Origin: Streptomyces sioyaensis
GTDB taxonomy: Bacteria > Actinomycetota > Actinomycetes > Streptomycetales > Streptomycetaceae
Direction: 5' to 3'
DNA length: 46,064 nt
Assembly: GCF_004122735.1 (NCBI RefSeq)
Contig: NZ_SDIF01000051.1
Span: forward strand, 1-46,064
Made by a program: the position numbers and the translations under genes. The notes under the pieces were generated by a model. That model was not told the DNA's origin, searched no databases, and worked only from the letters and a program-made list of their open reading frames with translations. Positions within the stretch are counted from its first letter, which is position 1. Each line of letters starts with the position of its first letter. This document shows, in pieces, positions 24,168 through 32,328 of this stretch.

Positions 24168-25424
24168 GTGGAGTCCGTCCTGACTTCCCCCGCGGTTGAT
24201 CGACGGGCCTTGGTTTCGCTTTTTTCTCGTTTGCGCACCTCAAGCGGACAAGCGAATCCATTGCCTTTCTACGCCGAACTCAGATCGATGGGGGATGTGG
24301 TCCCAGCGCCGTGGGGCGGGTACCTGATCACCTCGTACGGCCTGTGTGACCAGGTGCTCCGGGATCGGACGTGGCAGGTGCCGGACAGTGAGTGGCGGGC
24401 CAGGCAGGGGGCGGCGACGCGTTGGAGCGCACCTTCTTCGCGGGAAATGAGCAGGACCTTGCCTGCGCTCAATGCTCCGCATCACACCCGCGTGCGGCGC
24501 TCCTTGGGGAATATGTTCGACCGGACCTGCATGGCCGATATCAAGGAGGCGATCGAGGAATCCGTCGATCGGCTTCTTGACCGGCTCGCCGAGAAATTGC
24601 GCGCCGATGGCGAAGCAGATTTCAGTGCGCTGGTCAGCGAAGAGCTCCCCATGAATGCCATAGGCGGCTGGCTGCAATTGCCCTCCGCCGACTACGCGTA
24701 TTTGCGCGCGCTCGCCCACGACCAGGTATTCACCCAGGAGTTGCTGCCCTCCACGAGTCAGCTCGCGCTGTCCGACGCCGCCACGGGCCAACTACAGGCG
24801 TACTTCAGGGAATTGGTGCAGGAGCGCCGCAGGGAGCCCGGGAACGATCCGGTCTCGGGCTGGCTGCGTACCTGGGACGGTCTCGAATCCGACCGGGAGG
24901 CGGCCGACGAGGCGGTCTACCTCCTCGCATTGCTGGTCTTCCTGGCCGCACCGGAGACCACCTCCACCATGCTGTCCACCATGGTGTGGCTCCTCCTGGA
25001 GCACCCCCGCCAGTTCGGGTGGCTGCGCGCCCATCCCGACCACGTACCGGACGCGGTCGAGGAAGTGCTGCGCTACGACTCCCCGAACCACATCATCAGC
25101 CGTGTCGCCCCCGAGAACACCGCGCTCGCCGGCGTGCGCATCGAGAAGGACGAGATGGTGCACCTCATGATCGGTGCCGCCAACCACGACCCGCAGCACC
25201 ATCTCGATCCCGGTGTGTTCGACATCCGCCGCAAGGCCGCGCACCTCAGCTTCAGCTCCGGCATCCACTACTGCCTGGGCGCGCCGCTGGCGCGTCTGGA
25301 GGCAGCGACGCTGCTGACCGCGCTCCTCGGGCGGCTGCCCGGTCTGCGGGTCAGCGGGCCCCCCACGTGGGCGCCGCGGGTGGGGTTCCGCCGCATCACC
25401 GAACTGCGTGTGGTCCAGTCTTGA
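24168..25424 (+). CDS. second cytochrome P450, canonical type
   Basis: 418 aa. All P450 motifs are intact: I-helix AAPETT at 260-265, ExxR as EVLR at 299-302, and the heme loop FSSGIHYCLGAPLAR with Cys369. It should therefore be a working monooxygenase, using ferredoxin partners encoded elsewhere. It follows cvnE by 101 bp that contain the inverted repeat, on the same strand, and resembles the known pairing of CYP157 and CYP154-type P450s in conservons; I cannot assign the subfamily. The start is GTG 24168 with AAGGAGTAGCT just upstream. Confidence 0.93.
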   Translation: MESVLTSPAVDRRALVSLFSRLRTSSGQANPLPFYAELRSMGDVVPAPWGGYLITSYGLCDQVLRDRTWQVPDSEWRARQGAATRWSAPSSREMSRTLPALNAPHHTRVRRSLGNMFDRTCMADIKEAIEESVDRLLDRLAEKLRADGEADFSALVSEELPMNAIGGWLQLPSADYAYLRALAHDQVFTQELLPSTSQLALSDAATGQLQAYFRELVQERRREPGNDPVSGWLRTWDGLESDREAADEAVYLLALLVFLAAPETTSTMLSTMVWLLLEHPRQFGWLRAHPDHVPDAVEEVLRYDSPNHIISRVAPENTALAGVRIEKDEMVHLMIGAANHDPQHHLDPGVFDIRRKAAHLSFSSGIHYCLGAPLARLEAATLLTALLGRLPGLRVSGPPTWAPRVGFRRITELRVVQS

Positions 25425-25473
25425 CGCAGTTCGGTCGACAGTAGACACAGAAGCGAAGAGTAAAGGCGTTGTG

Positions 25474-26235
25474 ATGGATGATTTCAAGGCGCTCCGTGTC
25501 ATATCGGAGGGGACCGTCCTCAAGGTCCAGTTGGACAGCCCGGAAACCGGCAACGCCGTCTGCGGAACGCTCCTCGATGAACTCCTCACCGTATTGGGCG
25601 CTTTGCAGGACGCGTCCGACGTCCGCGTGCTGATTCTCTCCGGCCAGGGAGCCGACTTCTGTCTGGGCGGTGACCGCCGTGAGTTCGCCGAACTCCTTGC
25701 CGCCGACGCCGGGGGAGCGGGGCTCCGGGCGGTGGCGGGTAAGGCGCGCCGGGTCTGCGATGCCCTGGCCAATGTCCAGGCCGTCACCATTGCCAGGCTG
25801 CACGGTGGGGTGATCGGAGCGGGGCTGGCGCTGGCGCTCTTCTGCGATCTGCGGGCCGGGGCGGACACCTGCCGCTTCCGGATGCCGGAACTCGCACTCG
25901 GCATGCCGCCCGCCTGGGGCGGTGCGCTGCCGCGGCTGCTGCACGAGACGGGCGCCGCGCGGATCCGCGAGCTGATCCTGACCGGTGACAGCTTCGACGC
26001 GGCGAAGGCGGCCGAGCTGTCCATCCTCCACAAGGTCGTCGCGGAGGACGAGCTGGACGAGGTCATCCGGCAGTGGACCAAGCCGATGGTCCGCAGGTCA
26101 CCCGTGGCGCTCCGGACGGCCAAGGTCATGTTGAACGCGTACGCCGGAGCCCACCGCCTCGCGGATGCCACCCTGTTCGACGCGGAACTGATGGCGTCCG
26201 TCCTGACGGCCGCCGAGGCCGGCCGAGACCGCTGA
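25474..26235 (+). CDS. crotonase-fold protein lacking the first catalytic Glu
   Basis: 253 aa enoyl-CoA hydratase/isomerase superfamily. The oxyanion-hole motifs are present: GADFCLGGD at 59-67 and HGGVIGAGLALALFCD at 110-125. The second acidic residue is kept as Glu139 in FRMPELALGMPPAWGG. The first hydratase Glu, normally in GGGxE, is Ala119. That pattern argues against ordinary hydration and favours isomerase, decarboxylase or thioester-hydrolysing chemistry. AAAGGCG precedes ATG 25474; GTG 25471 is an alternative. It lies 49 bp after the P450 and is probably in the same transcript. Confidence 0.88.
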   Translation: MDDFKALRVISEGTVLKVQLDSPETGNAVCGTLLDELLTVLGALQDASDVRVLILSGQGADFCLGGDRREFAELLAADAGGAGLRAVAGKARRVCDALANVQAVTIARLHGGVIGAGLALALFCDLRAGADTCRFRMPELALGMPPAWGGALPRLLHETGAARIRELILTGDSFDAAKAAELSILHKVVAEDELDEVIRQWTKPMVRRSPVALRTAKVMLNAYAGAHRLADATLFDAELMASVLTAAEAGRDR

Positions 26236-26295
26236 ACTTCCGGCCGGGACACTGCCCAGAACCGGCCGCACCCCGGCCTCGGTCGCCCGCCCGTA

Positions 26296-26835
26296 TCAGC
26301 CGTCGGTGTCCGGCACCGACTCCCGGTGCCGGTCCGCCAGCTCCCCGTACATCGTGGCGTTGACCGTGATGAGTTCGCGCTCCTCGGCGGTCAGCTCCCG
26401 CTTGACCTTCGCCGGCACCCCGGCGACCAGGGAGCCGGGCGGCACCCGCATGCCCTGGGGCACCAGCGCCTGCGCGGCGACCAGGGAGCCCGCCCCGATG
26501 TGCGCGCCGTTGAGGACCGTCGCGCCCATGCCGATCAGGACGTCGTCCTCGACGGTGCAGCCGTGCAGCACCGCGTTGTGGCCGACCGAGACCCGGGCGC
26601 CGACGGTCACCGGGAAGCCGGGATCGACATGGACCGTGCAGTTGTCCTGGATGTTGCTGTCGGCGCCGAGCACGATCGGGCCGCAGTCGGCCCGCAGCAC
26701 CGCGTGGTACCAGACGCTGGAGCCGGCCGCCATGGAGACCTCGCCGAGCACGACGGACGTCGGGGCGGTGAACGCCGCCTGATCGACCTTCGGCTCCTTG
26801 CCGCCCACCGCTGAAATCAAGGCTTGTCCCGTCAT
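26296..26835 (-). CDS. gamma-carbonic-anhydrase-like hexapeptide protein
   Basis: 179 aa left-handed beta-helix protein. The three metal-binding His of the gamma-CA/PaaY/YrdA family are visible at 69, 86 and 91 (CTVHVDPGFP and GHNAVLHGC), followed by GMGATVLNGAHIG and GSLVAAQALVPQG. The C-terminal helix is typical. It would bind Zn or Fe and may hydrate CO2, though many family members show little activity. GGAGAGCGAAGA before ATG 26835 supports this start over the longer reading to 27006. It converges with the crotonase gene. Confidence 0.92.
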   Translation of the reverse strand: MTGQALISAVGGKEPKVDQAAFTAPTSVVLGEVSMAAGSSVWYHAVLRADCGPIVLGADSNIQDNCTVHVDPGFPVTVGARVSVGHNAVLHGCTVEDDVLIGMGATVLNGAHIGAGSLVAAQALVPQGMRVPPGSLVAGVPAKVKRELTAEERELITVNATMYGELADRHRESVPDTDG

Positions 26836-26966
26836 TCTTCGCTCTCCTTGCCGTGCCGCGCCGCGCCTCCAGCACCGTAGACGACCGCGGCGGTGCCCGG
26901 CGGGGACGGCCACGGGTGGGGCGAAGATCACAGCCCGTCGCGCGGCCGGTATCCCGACGGGCTGAG

Positions 26967-26972
26967 TACGGT
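26967..26972 (+). promoter_or_regulatory. -10-like TACGGT for a leaderless GTG start
   Basis: TACGGT is followed by 6 nt and then GTG 26979, with no RBS. Confidence 0.45.
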
Positions 26973-26978
26973 GTGCGG

Positions 26979-27743
26979 GTGCCGATAAACCAGAACGTGT
27001 TCTCATCCGTCGCGGCCTGGCGGCGCCGGGCCGTGTCGCGTGCCGTGCACCGCGGCGCGCGCTGGGTGAGGGAGGCCGCGGCCGTGACCGCCGGGCGCCC
27101 CGGTCCGTACCGCTTCCGCCGGATCGGCACCGGCACCCGGCTCGCCTTCCCGCAGGGCACGGTCTTCGGTGACCCGTGGATCGAGCTCGGCGACCACTGC
27201 ATCATCGCCCAGGACGTGACGCTGACGGCAGGCATGATGCCGGACCTGGATCTCGGCCCGGACCCGATCCTCACGCTGGGCAACGGCGTGGTGCTCGGGA
27301 GGGGAAGCCATGTGATCGCCGATGTCCGGCTCACGATCGGCGACGACTGCTTCTTCGGCCCCGGTGTGTACGTCACCACCACCAACCACAGCTATGACGA
27401 CCCCGAGGTGCCGATCGGCAAGCAGTGGCCGCGCAGCGACCCGGTCACCATCGGCTCCGGCAGCTGGATCGGTACCGGGGCGGTGATCCTGCCCGGCGCG
27501 CGGCTGGGCCGGAACGTGGTGGTCGCGGCCGGTGCCGTGGTCCGCGGTGAGGTCCCCGACCATGCGGTGGTCGCCGGCGCACCCGCCAAGATCGTCCGCC
27601 GCTGGGACCCCCAGGAGGGCTGGCAGCCGCCGCTGCGCACGCCGGCGCCGGTGCCGATTCCCGAGGGCGTCACCCCCGAGCAGCTGCGCGCGCTGGGCGC
27701 CTGGCAGGCGGAGGGAGCCGGGGAGGCGTACGAGGCGTTCTGA
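26979..27743 (+). CDS. hexapeptide-repeat acyltransferase
   Basis: 254 aa from GTG 26979. An N-terminal basic helix of about 35 residues precedes a left-handed beta-helix with hexapeptide turns (LGNGVVLGRGSHVIADV, IGDDCFFGPGVYVTTTNHSY). A catalytic-looking His in TTTNHSYDDP and GSWIGTGAVILPGARLGRNVVVAAGAVV follow. This is the maltose/galactoside O-acetyltransferase-like class; acceptor and acyl donor are unknown. The C-terminal 45 residues form a Pro-rich tail. The gene is divergent from the gamma-CA gene. Confidence 0.85.
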   Translation: MPINQNVFSSVAAWRRRAVSRAVHRGARWVREAAAVTAGRPGPYRFRRIGTGTRLAFPQGTVFGDPWIELGDHCIIAQDVTLTAGMMPDLDLGPDPILTLGNGVVLGRGSHVIADVRLTIGDDCFFGPGVYVTTTNHSYDDPEVPIGKQWPRSDPVTIGSGSWIGTGAVILPGARLGRNVVVAAGAVVRGEVPDHAVVAGAPAKIVRRWDPQEGWQPPLRTPAPVPIPEGVTPEQLRALGAWQAEGAGEAYEAF

Positions 27744-27786
27744 CCGTTCGTCAGGCGCGCTGGTGCCGCCGCCGTCCCCGCCCCGG

Positions 27787-28656
27787 TCAGCTGCCGGAGG
27801 CGAGCAGCACCGTGCCGACCAGCGCGAGGGAGGCGCCGGCGGTCTGGATGGCCTGCAGCCGCTCCTTGAGGACGCCGAGTGCGGCGAGCGCGGTGACGAC
27901 GGGGTAGAGGGAGGCCAGCACCGCCGCCATCGTGACCGGTCCGTTCTGGGCGGCGATCGCGTAGGTGCCGTTGGCGGCGACATCGGCGATGCCGATGAAG
28001 GCGAGGGCGGGCAGCGCGCCACGCAGGGCGGCCGGTCCGCCGTCGGGCAGCGCCGGGGTGCCGCGCCGCACCGAGGCGTACAGGGCGGCGCCGCCGACGG
28101 CGACACTGCACAACCGCTGGACGAACAGGGCCAGGAAGAGCCCGGTCACGGTCGTGGACGCCTCGGAGATCAGCGCCATCACCGCGCCGAAGCCGAGCGC
28201 CGAGACCAGCGTCAGCACGATCGTCTGGCGGGCCACCGACGCGCCGCTGATCCGCGGGCCGCCGGCCAGCAGCACCCCGACCACCGCCACCACCATGCCG
28301 GTGGCCTGGAGCAGGCCCGGCCGCTCGCCCGCCACGATCCCGACGCCGAGCGGTACCAGCACGGTGCCGATCGAGGCGAGCGGGGAGACCACACCCATCG
28401 GGCCGAGCGCGAGGGCACGGTAGAAGCAGAGCATGGCGGCGGGGCCCACGACGCCCGCCCCGACCGCGAACCACAGCTGCGGTCCGGCCTCCCGCCAGCC
28501 GCCGGTGGCCACCACGATGGCACCCAGGACGAGGGCGGCCAGGGTCTGCGAGACCACCACGACGGTCAGCGCCTGCAGCCGTCGGGTGAGCAGTCCGCCG
28601 CCGAAGTCGGCGAGCCCCCACAGAAGGCTGGTGGCCAGGGCGAAGACCGCTGTCAT
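27787..28656 (-). CDS. EamA/DMT family exporter
   Basis: 289 aa with ten hydrophobic segments in two similar halves, the EamA pattern (LLWGLADFGGGLLTR at the start, PLASIGTVLVPLGVGIVAGERP and SLYPVVTALAALGVLKERL at the ends of the halves). DMT exporters remove amino acids or metabolites; the substrate is unknown. ATG 28656 has GCGAGG upstream. Divergent from an XRE-cupin regulator across 107 bp, which is the usual arrangement of such exporters with their own regulator. A TTGCAC-N17-CAGCGT pair on the minus strand could be its promoter. Confidence 0.88.
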   Translation of the reverse strand: MTAVFALATSLLWGLADFGGGLLTRRLQALTVVVVSQTLAALVLGAIVVATGGWREAGPQLWFAVGAGVVGPAAMLCFYRALALGPMGVVSPLASIGTVLVPLGVGIVAGERPGLLQATGMVVAVVGVLLAGGPRISGASVARQTIVLTLVSALGFGAVMALISEASTTVTGLFLALFVQRLCSVAVGGAALYASVRRGTPALPDGGPAALRGALPALAFIGIADVAANGTYAIAAQNGPVTMAAVLASLYPVVTALAALGVLKERLQAIQTAGASLALVGTVLLASGS

Positions 28657-28731
28657 GGTGAAACCTCGCAGTACAGTGAACCGGACGCTGAAGTACACCA
28701 CACCGTAGTGCAAAAAATTGAACTGCGGCAT

Positions 28732-28743
28732 CGAATATATTCG
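28732..28743. promoter_or_regulatory. 12-bp perfect palindrome between exporter and regulator
   Basis: CGAATATATTCG is fully self-complementary, lies 20 bp before GTG 28764 and contains a TATATT that could be the -10 of the regulator gene. It is a reasonable autoregulatory operator for the XRE-cupin protein. Confidence 0.5.
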
Positions 28744-28763
28744 CCCCCGACTTGGACGGACCC

Positions 28764-29336
28764 GTGACGGATCTCGACCAGCTCACGCAGTCGCTCGCCC
28801 GCAACCTCAAGCACTGGCGCGCCGAGCGCGGTTTCACCCTCGATGCGCTGGCGGCCCGTGCCGGCGTCAGCCGCGGCATGATCATCCAGATCGAGCAGGC
28901 GCGTACGAACCCGAGCGTGGGAACCACCGTCAAGATCGCCGACGCGCTCGGCGTCAGCATCACCACGCTCCTCGACTACGAGCAGGGCCCGCAGGTGCGC
29001 ATCGTGGCCGCGGGCGAGGCGGTCCGGCTCTGGTCCACCGAGGCCGGCAGCCACACCACGCTCCTGGTGGGTGCCGAGGCGCCCGGCCCGTTCGAACTGT
29101 GGGACTGGCGGCTGATGCCCGGCGACCGCAGCGCCTCCGATCCGCACCCGCCCGGCACCGTCGAACTGCTGCAGGTCCGCACCGGCACCCTGACGCTGGT
29201 CGTGGACGGTGTGGAGCACCGGGTGCCCGCCGGTTCCGCCGCGACGTTCGAGGCCAAGGTCCCGCACGCGTACCGCAACGACGGCGAGGAACCGATCGAG
29301 ATGACCATGTCGGTGATCATCCCGCTTGCCCGCTGA
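28764..29336 (+). CDS. XRE-family regulator with C-terminal cupin domain
   Basis: 190 aa. An XRE helix-turn-helix (about 5-65: LARNLKHWRAERGFTLDALAARAGVSRGMIIQIEQ, then NPSVGTTVKIADALGVS) precedes a cupin_2 sensor domain (about 100-180) with DPHPPGTVELLQVRTG and VPAGSAATFEAKVPHAYRN. Proteins of this build bind a small ligand in the cupin and often control a divergent exporter, here EamA. GTG 28764 has GGACGGA about 5 nt upstream; TTG 28752 would add four residues. Confidence 0.9.
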   Translation: MTDLDQLTQSLARNLKHWRAERGFTLDALAARAGVSRGMIIQIEQARTNPSVGTTVKIADALGVSITTLLDYEQGPQVRIVAAGEAVRLWSTEAGSHTTLLVGAEAPGPFELWDWRLMPGDRSASDPHPPGTVELLQVRTGTLTLVVDGVEHRVPAGSAATFEAKVPHAYRNDGEEPIEMTMSVIIPLAR

Positions 29337-29366
29337 GACGGTCCGCCGCCGGGCGGCCGCGACTGT

Positions 29367-29372
29367 TAGCTT
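29367..29372 (+). promoter_or_regulatory. -10-like TAGCTT for a leaderless ATG start
   Basis: TAGCTT is followed by 7 nt and then ATG 29380, with no RBS. Confidence 0.4.
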
Positions 29373-29379
29373 GGCGCCC

Positions 29380-29937
29380 ATGCCCGTGCCGATGGATGCT
29401 TTTGACGAGGTCCGACCCGCCGTCGAGTGCCTCGACCTGCTGGTCGGGCCGGTGGCCGCCGCGCTGCGGGACTGGCACGGATCCGTGCCGGTCGAGGAGC
29501 TGCGCTACGTCGACACCGACCCGGCCATCGCGGACACCGCCCTGCTCGTCGAGCGCTACGGCCCCTGGCTGCTGGAGCAGTCGGCGAACTGCGTGGTGGT
29601 GGCCGGCAAGCGCGGCGGGGAGACCACCCTGGCCGCGTGCGTCGTCCTCTCGCACACCCGCGTCGACGTCAACGGTGTGGTGCGCCGTCAACTGGGCGCC
29701 CGCAAGGCGTCGTTCGCACCGATGAACCAGGCGGTCGGCGACAGCGGGATGGAGTACGGCGGGATCACCCCCATCGGCCTGCCCGCCGACTGGCCGCTGC
29801 TGGTGGACACCGCCGTCGCCGATGCCCCGTACGCCCTGATCGGCAGCGGCGGTCGCCGCGGCAAGCTCATCGTGCCCGGCAAGGCCCTGGCCGAACTTCC
29901 CGGCGCCACGCTCCTGGAGGGGCTGGGCGCGGCCTGA
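29380..29937 (+). CDS. YbaK/EbsC-type aminoacyl-tRNA deacylase
   Basis: 185 aa. The fold markers of the YbaK/ProX family are present: CVVVAGKRGGETTLAACVVLSHTRVDVNGVVRRQLGARKASFAPMNQAV, with the conserved Lys/Arg and the later GYGGITPIGLP-type loop (EYGGITPIGLPADWPLLVD) and a final SGGRRGKLIVPG. These enzymes clear mischarged tRNAs such as Cys-tRNA(Pro) or Ala-tRNA(Pro). ATG 29380 is probably leaderless; ATG 29392 is an in-frame alternative. Confidence 0.88.
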   Translation: MPVPMDAFDEVRPAVECLDLLVGPVAAALRDWHGSVPVEELRYVDTDPAIADTALLVERYGPWLLEQSANCVVVAGKRGGETTLAACVVLSHTRVDVNGVVRRQLGARKASFAPMNQAVGDSGMEYGGITPIGLPADWPLLVDTAVADAPYALIGSGGRRGKLIVPGKALAELPGATLLEGLGAA

Positions 29938-29979
29938 CGGGTGTCCGCCGGGCCCCGCTGCTCGCGGCGCTCAAGGTGG

Positions 29980-29998
29980 GGATGCCGGCGGGGCATCC
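29980..29998. terminator. short hairpin after the YbaK gene
   Basis: GGATGCC and GGCATCC pair across GGCGG, 43 bp after the stop. The stem is only 7 bp, so this is a weak candidate. Confidence 0.3.
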
Positions 29999-30072
29999 GG
30001 CCGAACAGCTCGTCAGCGAGCGTGATCGCGCCGCGTATCGAGCGGCACAACGCTGCTGCGGAGGGCGGCCCC

Positions 30073-30480
30073 TCACCCCAACCGGGGCAGCTCGATCGCC
30101 GGACAGCGGTCCATCACCATGTCGAGCCCGGAGTCGTGCACGCGGTTCCAGGCCGCCTCGTCGACCACCCCGAGCTGGAACCAGACGGCCTTGGCGCCCA
30201 GCGCCACCGCCTCGTCGGCTATGCCACCCGCCAGCTCGCTGTTGACGAAGACGTCGACCACATCGACCGGGAAGGGGATCGCGGCCAGCGAGGGGTATCC
30301 CTGCTCGCCATGGACCGTCTCGGCCTTCGGGTGCACCGGCACGATCCGCTTGCCGTAGCGCTGCAGCACCCGTGCGACGCCGTGCGCCGCGCGCTGTTCG
30401 TTGGTGGACAGGCCCACGACGGCCCAGGTGTCGCCGAGCTCGGTGAGGATCCTGCGGATCGTGGTGGGGTCGCCGTACAC
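30073..30480 (-). CDS. CoA-binding domain protein
   Basis: 135 aa single-domain Rossmann protein of the CoA_binding_2 family: DTWAVVGLSTNEQRAAHGVARVLQRYGKRIVPVHP near 17-51, VDVVDVFVNSELAGGIADEAVALGAKAVWFQLGV near 75-108. It resembles the N-terminal CoA-binding part of succinyl-CoA synthetase alpha chains but has no catalytic domain. GTG 30480 is 8 nt from GGAGG and fits best; GTG 30486 is only 2 nt from it. The function is unknown. Confidence 0.88.
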   Translation of the reverse strand: MYGDPTTIRRILTELGDTWAVVGLSTNEQRAAHGVARVLQRYGKRIVPVHPKAETVHGEQGYPSLAAIPFPVDVVDVFVNSELAGGIADEAVALGAKAVWFQLGVVDEAAWNRVHDSGLDMVMDRCPAIELPRLG

Positions 30481-30605
30481 GCGCACTGCCTCCTGCGGAT
30501 GGAAGGGTCCTGTGCGCTCAACGGACGGCGCCGCCCGGAGATTCCCGTCGCGAGGGCCGCCGGGCCGCGGAACCGCACGGGCGTCCCCGCCCGCCGTACG
30601 GCAGA

Positions 30606-30637
30606 CGCCCCGCCCGAAGGGGAAGACGGGCGGGGCG
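30606..30637 (-). terminator. terminator hairpin after the SseB/T7SS-type gene
   Basis: An 11-bp perfect stem (30606-30616 with 30627-30637) with a 10-nt loop lies 19 bp past the stop of the upstream minus-strand gene. Confidence 0.7.
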
Positions 30638-30656
30638 GGTCCTGTGGGTCGGCGGT

Positions 30657-31439
30657 TCAGTTCGCGCCGCGGGCCACTCCAGTACTGGCCATCCCGGCCC
30701 CCACCACGGTGCTGCCGTTCGCCGCACGGGCCGGCTTGCCGATCGCCCGGCCTCCGCTCACCGGCTCGGCCCCGCCGGCCCCCGTTCCCGGGCGGGAGGC
30801 CGCGGCCGGCTTTCGCGCCTCGTCCGCCGTGCCGGACGCCCCGGCCAGCGCCGTGCGCAGCTCCTCGGTGTCCACCAGCATGCTCACCGGGCCGGTCGGG
30901 TTGAGGTACAGCGCATGCCCCGGCGGCAGCTGCTCGACGAGTGCGGCCACCGGCCGGCGGTCGTAGAGCAGCCGGCCCACCGATTCGAGATAGCTCTGCG
31001 AGGTGTAGACCGGGATCACCGGGGTGCCGTCGGGCGAGGCGGCGGCCAGCGGCGAACCGGTCGCGGTGACCAGCACGGAGACCTCCGCGCGCGCCAGCGC
31101 CTCGGAGACGTCCTGCCCCGGCCCGTAGCCGGTCGCGGCCAGCTGCACGGCGCTGTCGACCGCGTCGGCCGGCTCCGGCCAGTCCAGCATCTGCGGCGAC
31201 GGCCGGTACTCCGGGTTGTCCCGCCACTCCTCGATCTCCCCCGTCGGGCCCGAACGCCACTGCCCGATCAGTGCCCACAGGGGCGGTGGTCCCTCTCCCT
31301 GCCAGGTCAGGTCCACCATGGCCAACCAGTGATCGGGAGCATTGCGTGCCGCCTCGATGACCTCCGGCGGGGGCTCGGGCATCTCCTCGCCCGTCACGGG
31401 AACGCCCGCCGTCATCGCCGACTGTGTGCTTTCTTCCAT
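30657..31439 (-). CDS. SseB-like, type VII secretion-associated protein
   Basis: 260 aa. The first half has the segment NAPDHWLAMVDLTWQGEGPPPLWALIGQWRS, EEWRDNPEYRPSPQMLDWPEPADAVDSAVQLAATGYGP, which I recognise from Streptomyces proteins annotated as type VII secretion system-associated. The second half (about 115-205) has an SseB-like domain: SVLVTATGSPLAAASPDGTPVIPVYTSQSYLE and PPGHALYLNPTGPVSMLVDTEEL. The last 55 residues are Gly/Ala-rich and disordered. No esx or ecc gene is in this window, so it stands alone. GGAGGGCGGC before ATG 31439 is a good RBS. Confidence 0.7.
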   Translation of the reverse strand: MEESTQSAMTAGVPVTGEEMPEPPPEVIEAARNAPDHWLAMVDLTWQGEGPPPLWALIGQWRSGPTGEIEEWRDNPEYRPSPQMLDWPEPADAVDSAVQLAATGYGPGQDVSEALARAEVSVLVTATGSPLAAASPDGTPVIPVYTSQSYLESVGRLLYDRRPVAALVEQLPPGHALYLNPTGPVSMLVDTEELRTALAGASGTADEARKPAAASRPGTGAGGAEPVSGGRAIGKPARAANGSTVVGAGMASTGVARGAN

Positions 31440-31689
31440 GCCGCCCTCCGCAAACCCGCCGTTCCTACGTGTACGAGCGGGGCCCCGGAAACACGAGGCT
31501 CTCGCACTGGCCTCACAGTGCCCACGGTGCGGCGCGGACGTCTCCCCGACGCACCGTGCGGACGGGGCGGGTACGCCGCCTGGCCGTGCGCTCTGCGCCC
31601 GTCCGGCGGACCCGCGCGCCCTTACGGCGGACACCCCAGCGCGGCGCGGGCCGCGGACCGGCCGGTGTCCGCAGGTCACAGCGGCCGCA

Positions 31690-31695
31690 TAGGCT
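31690..31695 (+). promoter_or_regulatory. -10-like TAGGCT for a leaderless ATG start
   Basis: TAGGCT is followed by 6 nt and then ATG 31702, with no RBS. Confidence 0.5.
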
Positions 31696-31701
31696 GGTCC
31701 G

Positions 31702-32328
31702 ATGCAGGAGCAGTACCGCACGCTCGCGCGCGAGGGCGTCCATGAGATCGAGATCAACAAGTCCCGCTTCCGCTGCGCGCTCGCGCCCGTGGCGACCGAG
31801 GCCGAGGCCCAGGACTTCATCGCGCGCATCCGCAAGGAACACCCCACCGCCCGCCACCACTGCTTCGCCTACGTCATGGGCGCCGACGGCAACGTCCAGA
31901 AGGCCAGCGACGACGGGGAGCCGGGCGGCACCGCGGGCGTACCGATGCTGCAGATGCTGGTGCGCCGCGAGGTCCGCTATGTGGTCGCCGTCGTCACCCG
32001 CTGGTTCGGCGGCGTCAAGCTCGGGGCCGGCGGCCTGATCCGCGCCTACGGAGGCGTCGTCGGCGAGGCGCTGGACGCGCTGGGGACGGTCACCCGGCAG
32101 CGCTTCCGGCTGGTGACGGTCACCGTCGACCACCAGCGGGCGGGCCGGGTGGAGAACGATCTGCGCACGACCGGCCGGGCGGTGCGCGAGGTGACGTACG
32201 GCGCTGAGGTACGCATCGAGGTCGGGCTGCCGGAGGCGGATCTGGAGGCCTTCCGCGCCTGGCTCGCGGACAGCACCGCCGGCACGGCACGGCTGGAACT
32301 CGGCGGCGAGGCGTACGGAGAGGTCTGA
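31702..32328 (+). CDS. yigZ: YigZ/IMPACT family protein
   Basis: 208 aa. The UPF0029/IMPACT N-terminal domain is clear: INKSRFRCALAPVATEAEAQDFIARIRKEHPTARHHCFAYVMG, DDGEPGGTAGVPMLQML and VVAVVTRWFGGVKLGAGGLIRAYGG. A DUF1949-like C-terminal domain follows. Relatives affect translation or bind RNA or peptides; the bacterial role is not settled. The gene is probably leaderless. Its stop codon lies inside a three-copy tandem repeat. Confidence 0.92.
   Translation: MQEQYRTLAREGVHEIEINKSRFRCALAPVATEAEAQDFIARIRKEHPTARHHCFAYVMGADGNVQKASDDGEPGGTAGVPMLQMLVRREVRYVVAVVTRWFGGVKLGAGGLIRAYGGVVGEALDALGTVTRQRFRLVTVTVDHQRAGRVENDLRTTGRAVREVTYGAEVRIEVGLPEADLEAFRAWLADSTAGTARLELGGEAYGEV

Noticed and set aside
30657..31439. 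A type VII secretion locus
   Set aside because: Only the SseB/T7SS-associated protein is present; no esx, eccC or mycosin-like gene is found nearby.
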